From contig ML978174.1 in NCBI GenBank assembly GCA_010015745.1, positions 1 to 64,000 on the forward strand: a stretch of DNA of 64,000 bases, written 5' to 3'. The position numbers and the translations under genes were made by a program. Each line of letters opens with the position of its first letter. Positions within the stretch are counted from its first letter, which is position 1. Positions 54,810 to 64,000 of this stretch are shown in pieces. The notes below the pieces were generated by a model that worked only from the letters and a program-made list of their open reading frames with translations, was not told where the DNA came from and searched no databases. This stretch comes from Setomelanomma holmii. Taxonomy: Eukaryota > Ascomycota > Dothideomycetes > Pleosporales > Phaeosphaeriaceae.

Positions 54810-55848
54810 TCAATACTTCCTCTTCCTCGCCACAACAACCGCTGCAATCGCCGTTGGTTGCCCATGCAACTCCGTAACCGTAAATCTCTGACCCAGCGTC
54901 ATCTCCGCCGCTGCCACCACCGTCCCATTTGCCTTGGCCCCTCCAGCTTCAGCCTTGGGAGCAGGCTTCATCGCCTGCGCCGTGCCCGCCAAATTCCCAA
55001 CCTCCAACATATTCACCTGCCCCAACGTGTTCTGAATATACCTAGCGTTGAACTTAACAACACTCTTAATGGCGTTGAAGTCCGTAACGCTAATGTCGAG
55101 CGGGTCCTTGACGATCATGAACGTCACGCCTTCGGCGCAGGGCGGAGTCGTCAGGGAGCCGGAGTACTGCAGGACGTCTGAGGCCTGTATTTGGGAGAGG
55201 ACGTCGGTGAAGTCGATGCCTGCCGGGATAGCGGTTTTAGTGCCGGGTGAGCTGATGGCGGGGATGGAGCTTGACAAGGACTTGATGATCGAGGCGGACT
55301 CGGCACTGGAGACTTGGAACATGAGGGCTACGACGGCAAGTTGGGTGTTGTCTGCGACGCCTTGGTGGACCATGTGGACTTCGAGGGGATGGTATTCGCC
55401 GTTGACGTGGTGTTCTGAAGGAGTGTGCATGTGGAATTGGACGAGCTGGAACTCGGAGCCGAGCATGGTTGTTGTGCCGTTTACGATGACTTCGATTGTG
55501 GTGCCGAGGTTTTCAAATTCAACTTCTTGTTCGGGGATGTTGAGGACAGGCTTATCCGTTGCGACTGTGACTGACTCATCTAGCAACAGGTGAGCACAAT
55601 TGTTTGGATAGAAGTGAGACTTCAAGTGGCTTACCAATGTTGATGGGTGACTGTTTCGAGCCAGCTTTGCAGGCCTCGTTCTCAACCGCCAGCGTGGCCC
55701 AATTGAATGGTCCATCTAGGGGTCCATAGCCAAAAGTGCTGAGCTTGACTTCGCCTTCTGCTACTTCTGCTCGCTTCTGAAACATGGATAGGCCATGAAG
55801 ACAAGTTGCTGATGCCGTACTGGCAAAGAGGAGTGATGAGAAAAGCAT
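54810..55848 (-). CDS. secreted alpha-carbonic anhydrase
   Basis: Exons 55635-55848 and 54810-55579 give 327 residues. A signal peptide (MLFSSLLFASTASATC) precedes the alpha-CA domain: FGYGPLDGPFNWATL, the hallmark KQSPINI, FQLVQFHMHTPSEHHVNG with the first two zinc histidines (FHMH), EVHMVHQ with the third, and SGSLTTPPCAEGV near the active site. It hydrates CO2 to bicarbonate outside the cell or in the secretory path, helping pH and carbon supply. The C-terminus has an Ala/Gly-rich tail and a hydrophobic run near the very end (TAIAAVVVA before RKRKY) that could be membrane- or GPI-related. The intron (55580-55634) splits right after SPINI. Confidence 0.93.
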
Positions 55849-57913
55849 GCTGAGAGACTGGAGGGCTAGAAACGAGACGTCTTGGTGGTCTGGAGGAAAG
55901 GAGTGACAAAGCTGGTCGATACGAGACGACTGACTGCTTATAAAGTCGCAAAAAAGGTGGTGGGAAAAGGGAGTGCCGACGACCAACGTGCACTGTGAAG
56001 AAAATGGAAGACTTTGAACGACAGTATCCGCTAGCTTCGGTATTCGTCCGGACGTTGAGGCGGAGAATAGAGCACGAGCGGAGAGAATTATATCGCGACA
56101 AAGTCTCCAAGAAGCGGCACAGCCGGAATGAATATAGAAGAGAAGAAAAATAGATCAACGCACAAGACGCGCAAAGAGGACACGAACAAGTAAAGTCGCC
56201 AGATGTAGAATACTCACTCTTGCATGGCAAAAGTCCCAAGCATATAACATCAGACCAGCAGTGGCTGTTTCCATACCTGCACTCTCACCTCCTGCGCCTC
56301 TGCCGAACGAAACCAAACCCATGGCACTCTTCCTCCGTGGGCGCAGAGCCAAGAAGGCCTTGCGGAGCCAAGCCATACATCTTCGGCCCCGAGAGACGCC
56401 AGTCTTCGAGCACAGTACTACGAGAGGAGAGATGAGAGAAGCGCAAGCTGCCAAGATGGTCTGTTGCCAAGGAGGAATGTGTGCCTTAAGAACCGCCCAG
56501 AGGACTTGGCCAGGGGTCAAGAGCGTGGTGACAGGTGCTTGGATCCCATGTCAGGACGAGACAGGCAGTTTCGAGTGCTGATCGAGGAGGCGGAACTATT
56601 GCATGTGGCGGTGATGATCTGAGAATGCCGGTTACGAGTTGTGTTGCTTGTGATGCTGCACATCTCGCATCTTCTTCCTTTCCAATGAACAACCAACTTG
56701 AAAGAGAGGAGAACTTACAGTACTTCTTCATTCATTCACCTCGTCTTCATCTCGCGCTGTCAATCGTCAATAGTCACTCGCAAATACCAAGAATACCCCA
56801 ACTTTCCCTCGGCTCGCCTACCGAGCCAAAGTCCAGGCCCATGTTCTGAGACACGACACCTGAGGCTCTAACATCCCCCTTAGCGCCTTTCTCCCCTTCA
56901 GGAATATCTGTGACAAGCAACATGCCACTTCAGCCATACCGGCTGCAGTCTTCTTGGCCCGAGGCTTGTCGTCACCCCATATACCAACGCCTCCTAAGCG
57001 ACTTCAAACGTCTCTCGCCTCCAGCCGTTCGCCCACTTGCCGAGCCCCGGACAGCGATGACAGAAGTCAGCTCATTTTCGAAACGCGTACAATTGGCGGC
57101 AAGAAAAAAGGAGCAGGTTCTTTTGGGTAGAGGGGCTGAGGATGCAGTGAGCCACGTCTTGCGTATGTTTCTCGTGGCGTCGCGCCGGTCGTGATGCTGT
57201 TTGGAACCTGTTAACGGTGTTGATGGACTTGGGGCCGAGGTGCAGCGGAGCTTGGAGAACAAATGGCCAAGAGGAGGAACAGAAGCCAAGAGGTTTGTCG
57301 TACCCTGGGACTTGGAATCTCGCGTGGTACTCGTGGTGCCAATGCAATGGTAAGCGTCGGATGGAGGAAGAGGCGTGAGCTTGTGCAGTCTTCAACCATG
57401 CCTCATCGTGGGTGTGACAGAAGATCGATACTCGCAGCTCACCCCGCACATCGACTTGATGAACAAACAGTGGAGTTCAGAGTCCAGATGTGCAGCGACG
57501 ATCACAGTTCGCCCACCTTTTGGCAGCTGCCAACGTCAAGAGAAGAAGGCCCGGTTTCATTCTCCGCAATCCAGGGCCCAACGCTTGGACCCCCTTTCTG
57601 GTGTACTTCTTAACGGCGGGCCAGACCTTCCTCCTGTTCTTGGACTTCCAACCCCACGCCAGCTTCGTGGAAGATGGCTTGGCACTATATGTCTTCCGCA
57701 CACATTTCTTGAGCTCTTGGTGCTGCGATTGTCGTACGATGTCGTAGCTATCATGTCTCAAACGATTGCGTGCGATGACACTTCGTCTCATACTGTGTCT
57801 GCGTTGCGCATCCCGGCAAGTCATGAAGTTGTAATTCTGAATTTATATGCCCATGCTATGCCAAGCCATGCTAAATATTTACATGAACTTTTCATTATTA
57901 TACAGTAAGCTCT
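55849..57913. other. long intergenic region, possible small gene
   Basis: About 2.1 kb between two minus-strand genes. A minus frame at 56155-56520 encodes a helical, hydrophobic stretch (PPWQQTILAACASLISPLVV) with a basic middle. It has no upstream ATG, so it would need an earlier exon; it is reported as an observation only. Nothing else is recognised. Confidence 0.35.
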
Positions 57914-60900
57914 CTATCTCATGCCTCTAAATCGGTCATAACTCGTGTCTTCATTCCTCAAGCTCCTTCCGAAGTAGCCAGCCCCACTACCATCATCGGC
58001 ATAGTCCCTTTCGTCTGTACTGACCAGGGGCTGCCGACTGCCAGTGGGTCTTAAGACTTCCTCGGTATCGAGTGGTGTGGCTGGGATGCTTACGTCAACA
58101 AATGCATCTACTGGCGGAGCTCGTCGATAGCCTGCAGCATAGGATGTGCCCTGTTCGGGCTCATCAATTTCTCCAAGTCGTGTTCGGCTTGACGACCGTG
58201 AGCCGGTCGCATCTCTGTGCCTATATTGCCCCATTTCTGTCAAGGTAGTAAAGGTGGAAGGTGTTCCGGGTCGCGAGCTTAAATCTTCAGGACGTCCGTA
58301 CAATTCGCCGTCGCCGCCGAACTGCTCCCTGAATTCGGCTCGCTTCTTGAAATTCTCGAAATCAAGGTCAGACTCTGCAACAAACTCCACTGGCGGCACA
58401 TCTTGTCCCACCACAGTGGTTTTGCCTGGCTGTTCTGGGTGCATCTCTGTCATGAACATGTCACCGTAGTTGAGCGAAACTGGTCTCGCGCGGTCTGTAG
58501 ATCGGCGGTGTGGCGCCTCAAAAATGTCGTGGCCGCCAGCCGAGCGATTATGGAAAATCTCTTTCAGCAAATGCTGCGACTTTGCGTGCACCATAGGAGT
58601 GATCAACTTCTTGTACAAAGCGGGATTGCCGAAGCGGACCGAGATCTTCTGATTCCTCTTTGCCGATGCCTGGTCGGGATGCTGCGAGCCCTCGAGGTCC
58701 GAATAAGGTATCGTGGAATAGTACACGAGCTTGTCGTCAAAAGACTTTCGGCAGTACCACTTGAAGCCGAAAAGGAGGAACGGTAGTGGGACCATGGCAT
58801 ACAGCATATTACCATTCTGGACAGAATTGATCGAGCCGACACCCTGCGCGCCAACCACAAGTGCAATTACGGCATTCGCGAGAAGGACCGCGAAGAGCAT
58901 GCGGTTGACTAGCAGTTTCCAGAATCGACCTCCCGACTCCGTCTTGGTAATGAAGACATATTGGAGTAAGTACTTCTTGAATATGCAATCCATGGTCACG
59001 TAAAATGCTGTGACGGGCAGAATTATCGGCTGCAGGATGCCCATACATAGACCGACTGTCGACACGAACAGATAGTTGTTGTAGTAATCCGCGTAAGGGA
59101 ACGGCTGAGGCGCACTAAGCTCGATCAGTTCACGCGGTGTAGGCGAGAAGCACTTGCGCCTTATCCAGCTCCAAGTGAAGATCCAAGCCTGGGACAGGTC
59201 GATTGCTGCTCCCAGGTTTCTTTGCATCTGCCAAGTAAGCCAGAAGGTGCTGACATTACACAGACCTGTCATGACTTGACTGAACAGATGGCCGTCTTGG
59301 ATGGCTTGCCATACTCCTCGATCTTGCGCAGCGATGACGGAAGCCACAAATCTCCAGGCCGATCCGAACACACTAAAAACGATCAAGTTGTTGAACACAA
59401 AGAACGCATACAGACGCGCCGTCACATGGCGTTCCCTGGACGTCTTGGAAACATCGCCGGAGTGTGTGAATGTACGCCGGAAGACGACCGGTACGCCCAT
59501 GTACATCAGGGTTTGCACTAGGGGTGCCAGAATACCCTGTGCTATCGCCCAGCCGGTAGGATGCGTCTGAAGATTCGTCTGGAAGGCCGGCCAGACTAGA
59601 GCGAGGTGGGAAAAGTCGGACAGAAAGACGGATGTGAGTATGTTAGGCACGATGAAGGCGATCGTGAACAGCGTAATCCACAGACCGTCCCAGAACTTGC
59701 GGACGCGTCGAGTTCTACGGCTCATTGCGAGATTCTGCCAAAGGAGGTCGTGCGGCTTTGGTGCTAGATAGACGTCGCAGCCACCGGGACCCTTCTTTCG
59801 TGTTGCGCAGGCCACCGCGTGGGCGTCTTCGATGTGGGTGTAGGAAGCGAAGCCGTAAGGCATAGGGTTCCGCATATCGACGCTTTCCCGTACTTCCTTA
59901 ATCAATGCCTCTAGTCTCGCGATGCGGTCCGTGAGGTAGTCGATGGCGTCAACCTTGCCTGTGCCATGGCTGGCCTTGTCCTCCTTTGCAACCTTGCACG
60001 TAGGGCGTGTGGCTGGCAACTGATTAGGATTTCGAAGGTGTTTGGCGAGATGCGCTTCAAGCTCCCGGACTGCTTCATCATGGGACTCGATGAGCTTCGG
60101 TAAATCCTTCACGTTACGACCGATTGCTGTGCGAGGCATGTCGTCCGTCTGCTTTGCCTTCTCAACAAGCTCGACGATGCCGGCATCGGTACGAGATGCA
60201 GCAGGAATATGCGTGAGCTGAGTTACGTTAGAGAGAGCCTGTAGGCTTTGTTTGTGGACTTACCAAGAGCGACCTCGAGTGCAGGCTGGCTTTGTATTCC
60301 TGGCTATCGAAGTACGTCCGCCTCAGCTTGAAGACAGCCCTGTAGTTCCACCAGAGGAAGAAGCATACAGTGCCCTGGATCAAATATGCCACAATCACCC
60401 ATGCCCAGAACTTCGTACCGAATATGTATTGCGGTGTGATTTTCATGAGCGTTGGGATGCTGTTCCATTGTTTGTAAAAAGGCGACCCTCCCACAACGCT
60501 GACTGGGATCAATATGCCCAGACCAAACACTGTGACCACGCAAAAGATGTTGCGGACCATCCGCATGAATCGTAGAAATACGACAGCATCAAGGCCTATC
60601 TTGTCTACTAGCTCCTGCTCATTGACATTTTTGACCGCCGCCACCCAGCTGAACGACTTCTTGCCCAGTGGTATTGGTCGATGCCTTTCGTCCGCATGTT
60701 TCGCTCGAGGCGCGTATACGCGAGAGTTTCGGGGTCGCAGGAAGCAAAAGAGGAGGAAGAGAAGACCAGCTATCGCGAAGCTGTAAACGATGGCAGCGTA
60801 GATCGAGTTTTGTTGTACCTATGGGTCGTCAGCAATGGCCGAGGTGTTGCCGTGATGATAGCCTTACTTCAGCTTGGAACGGATCCGCTATCAAGTCCAG

Positions 60901-60948
60901 GAAACGATCAGTTGAACTTTTGCCATTCTGTCGCCTCTCAAGGTCCAT
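57914..60948 (-). CDS. OSCA/CSC1-type stress-gated cation channel (TMEM63 family)
   Basis: Exons 60868-60948, 60264-60818 and 57914-60217 give 979 residues. The extracellular N-terminus (MDLERRQNGKSSTDRF) leads into helix 1 (IYAAIVYSFAIAGLLFLLFCF), then RPRNSRVYAPR and the WVAAVKNVNEQELVDKIGLDAVVFLRF segment typical of CSC1. The long cytosolic RNA-recognition-like loop holds LPKLIESHDEAVRELE and MPYGFASYTHIEDAHAVA. The DUF221 pore domain follows (WDGLWITLFTIAFIVPNIL, LVQTLMYMGVPVVFRR, YYNNYLFVSTVGLCMGILQP), then a cytosolic tail of about 250 residues. The family opens on membrane tension or hyperosmotic stress and passes Ca2+ and other cations, or moves lipids. The N-terminal exon of 27 codons was found by extending the frame across a 49-nt intron. 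Confidence 0.88.
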
Positions 60949-62165
60949 TATGTGTAGCCGATCCTCCGAAACGAACGTGGGAAACAAAAATGGGTACCGG
61001 GAAACACGGAAACAAATGTCGAAGATGTTCACGCTTTGGGGTCAATGGAACTGAAATGAGAGAAGGATTGAAAGGGATGGAACGAACGATTGCTCCATTG
61101 TCTCCACTGAATTACGACGCCCTCGTATGCTACCTCATCTTCGCCAAAGTGTTGGGAGCATCGTTGAAAGTCAAACGATCGACGCTAAGACGTCATAATT
61201 CAGCAAAGGCTACAGGAGACCTCCGGGGATGCAGCGCTTGTGGCTTCAGTGCAACACGGACACGATCAAAGAGGGCCCTGATGCCAAAAATAGGTGTGAT
61301 GAAAGGTTTTCGAAGGTCATCGTCCACATCGATTGATTCTGGAACGGGTGACTTGGCAGGGTCTACGAGGCAGTGACAGACCCAAGATATGTGTTATTGG
61401 CCGAACCACATATTAAATGCGAACGCCTACTACGGAGTGAGACTGTCTTTCGAGACAAGCTTGGGTGAGGCACGTGAGAGGCCAAGATCAGGGCCCGCTA
61501 AGAGGGACGCTAGTCGATAGCGATAAGGAACATACCGCCAGACACAACACGACAGCTTGACTTGCTCCACAACCTGTTACAACACCATCTATCCTTGCAA
61601 CGCTCCGAAGCATTCAGTTCATATTTGACCATGGTAGCGACTCCGTTCGTGGCCAACTTTAGCTGCCAACCCGCCCCTTGTCATGACGGACTTTATGACA
61701 CTTAGACTTGACCACCAGAATCACAGGCCCGGGTTCTCATAAGATCGTCATTCAGGAATCGGTCATTGCTACCCACATAGCTGGAATCTCTGTATGGGCC
61801 AGCAACTTCTTTACTTTCCTGGTCTCGAGGAGCGAGCAGGAGGCTGCCACCATGCATGAGGCGCCTGCAGGCTGGGCGCTAAGGCGGCTCAGCTCTCGTT
61901 CTGACCCTCAGCCTTAGAGCTGTGGGAGTCGTCAACACCATCTTTCGTCTTTTTGGAGCGTTTTCGAAGCGTATTTAAATTCAGCGCACTCGGTCATGTT
62001 CTGCGTACAAACTACGTTAAAAAACTCGACGCCCGAACCGCACTCCGGCAACGTCTAAGCCAGGATTCAAGCACGACATTCCCATGCGATCGTCCTGTGC
62101 GGAGAACGTCACGCAATTCAGTAGGACCATAATTATCACTACGACAAATCCAAATTGTACAGCCA
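60949..62165. other. intergenic, nothing recognised
   Basis: About 1.2 kb between the divergent channel gene and the broken kinase gene. No supported frame or RNA gene. Confidence 0.4.
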
Positions 62166-64000
62166 ATGAGAGCCTTTCGCCAACGATTTTCGTCTCCAAA
62201 GTCGAACATAGCGGTCTTCGAAGATGCCGATAATGAGGGCGACCAATGGAGCCTCACTTCCACCTATAAGCTGAATGACTCGAACCCCTACATGGACAGA
62301 CACTCATGTCCCGTCGCTCCAAGTTGCGCAAATCAATCGGCATCGTCACTAGTAGTTCGCAGAGGCTCTCCCACTGAGCCTAATGCCAAGGAGACTGTGC
62401 ATGGGGAGGCTCTCCGCAACATGGACCTCAAGATCGAACACAATACCGGGAGCGATGTTGATCTTGTGAAAAGAATGGAGCTTCGACCTACATCCGTGGA
62501 GACTCATGAGCATATCAGTATGATTCTGAGAGCAGTAGATGACCAGCTTCGAAAGCCGATGAAAGCTTCGGACTTCGCTACCTCTGTCTTTACTAAAGAG
62601 GAGGACTTAGTCCTCTTACAAGCCCGCTTACAGAGTCTTCTACCAATGGACTATGCGTCTGTCTCCCCCAACGACATTTCGGAAGACGTACTTGGAAACC
62701 GCAAGATCTTCTCCCGATTAGCGATCGTGCACACGGAGCTAGGAGATTACGCAGAAGCTGAAAGGTTCCACAATCCCTGCCTGCCCTTATCTTTTTCTCG
62801 AATCTGACGATCTTGCTGGACTTCGCGCACGTGCTGGCTGGTGAGCACGCACGAGAGGACTCGAATTCTATGATGCAATTCCTCACCTTCCTTTGACAAG
62901 TGGTCGGCACCTTCAGTGGACTGAAAACATCCTCAAAGCGTTGCCGTGGATGACAAGCGATCTAGGAGGACTGAAGTCAACAACAAGAGTAGTGCTGTTT
63001 CGCACTATCTCAGTTCTGAATGCTCAGCGCAAATACGTGGACGCTTCCGCACATCTGGATCTATTCGACAGGTTATATCGGAGCGATAAGAGCCTGTGTC
63101 CACTGTGGATCGGCAAAGAAAAGGCAATAATCAATTCCGCCCAGGGCGACCGAGTTTATGCCCCCGAACACTTTATCGCCGACTACGCGAGAAGCGCAGA
63201 TTCTCGCGGGATGTGGGATCACGAGGCTTTGAGCACATTGTTGGAGTTTGGCATAGCTCTCAGAGATTGGGGCGAACACAAAGCCGCCCTCAGCATTCTT
63301 GTGGAGTGCCGTCGAGGTTCTTATTACAGATATGGTCGTTCACATCCCAAGTCGAACCGAGTTCGTGGCGAGCTTGCCTTTTGTGAAGGGTCTTAGTCTA
63401 TTCTTCGGGATCTTTGGCGTTTTGGACACCCAACTTATTCCACACAAAAACGTCAGTCCATCGCTTTCGAGCACACCGAGCTCAACACTATCCCTGACAT
63501 TTTCGCGCATGTGCCTAACGTGGAGTATGATCAGCTCGAAGAAGTGCTCAAGGGGTTTCACAGCGATAACTTCGTCGAGCCTTTACCAGCAAGACTGCGC
63601 CGGATGATAGCGAAGTGCACGTGGCGTCGTGGTGATCATGTGGCTGCGTTCGACAAATTATCCATAAGAAAAGAGCCGTCAAGACAGCAGTCAGATCCAG
63701 AACAATGGAATGTCCTTGCCACAGCGCTAGAGAAAATTATGATGGCTTTCGAAGTATACGGTTCGTCCACCACACAGGACGGTGTCACCATTGTACTGCG
63801 ACATCTGGCAATACTGTCAGCGTCAGACCATGCTCATGAGCTGTTCGATGCAGTGCGCAGAAGGCTTGCTGACCTCAAGGTCGGGCATTTTACGCATAAA
63901 GCAATCGAGAAAGCACTTGCAGTGGGAGGGTCCCCAATTTCGGAAGTGGGATCCCAAGTGCTAGGCAGAGGCGCCTACGCAACGGTAGAGAGTGTCAAGA
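62166..64000 (+). pseudogene. degraded TPR-like/protein kinase gene, cut by window edge
   Basis: From ATG 62166 a first frame (214 codons) carries TPR-like helices ending IVHTELGDYAEAERFH. The reading then shifts by one register near 62770-62800 to continue YLFLESDDLAGLRARAGW. It meets TGA at 62842-62844, then runs on with RTRGLEFYDAIPHLPL and helical repeats, meets TAG at 63394-63396, and stays open in the same frame to the end. There it reads SQVLGRGAYATVESVK, which is the glycine loop and following valine-lysine of a protein kinase. So the kinase domain itself lies to the right, outside the window. Both stops could be C-to-T changes (CGA to TGA, CAG to TAG). Small introns that skip them cannot be excluded, but none with good signals was found. 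The likely original product was a kinase with N-terminal helical repeats. Confidence 0.55.

Overview
The window comes from a filamentous ascomycete. Genes are dense on both strands and are split by short introns of about 45-110 nt with GT..AG ends and CTNAC-type branch sites. Many products are typical of ascomycetes: an Alt a 1-like secreted protein, a family 16 glucanase, an Spc7/KNL1 kinetochore protein, a KMT6/EZH2 methyltransferase, a vacuolar MFS transporter, an OSCA/CSC1 channel, and NPF-rich AP180. The flavour suggests Dothideomycetes, which is an inference. No rRNA, CRISPR array, complete transposon or convincing tRNA was seen.

Layout. 1-5 kb: a sparse, AT-rich start, then a small secreted cysteine protein and a secreted GH16 glucanase, each behind a TATAAGAG box. 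5-13 kb: an AlaX-type tRNA-editing protein, a NIF3-like protein, a RING-chromodomain protein with a tandem repeat just after its stop, a secreted carboxylesterase, and an unknown protein ending in PNPYAQ repeats. 14-22 kb: a macrodomain-sirtuin (SirTM-type) fusion, a vacuolar MFS transporter, a disrupted chromate transporter and a second secreted carboxylesterase. 22-31 kb: KNL1 and EZH2, head to head. 31-35 kb: two tandem four-helix membrane proteins, a 38-residue zinc-ribbon microprotein and a methyltransferase. 36-39 kb: AP180 and a NudC-like protein, head to head. 40-49 kb: an Alt a 1-like protein, two unknown proteins and an F-box-like protein. 50-56 kb: CoaD/PPAT head to head with WDR68, then a secreted alpha-carbonic anhydrase. 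58-64 kb: an OSCA/CSC1 channel and, at the right edge, a broken TPR-like gene running into the glycine loop of a protein kinase.

Most genes are ordinary housekeeping or secretome genes and form no cluster. The best candidate for an unusual system is the single-chain macrodomain + class M sirtuin at 13951-15714. It combines a putative ADP-ribose writer, with Gln in place of the catalytic His, and a zinc-type macrodomain eraser. No lipoate-carrier partner gene lies nearby. Other points of interest are a chromate transporter whose 72-nt internal segment carries a stop but also has intron-like ends, a decaying TPR-kinase gene, a RING-chromodomain architecture, and a tiny split gene that open-reading-frame scans would miss.

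Exon boundaries were read by eye from frame, splice sites and family similarity. Where a total coding length is given, the exons sum to a multiple of three.
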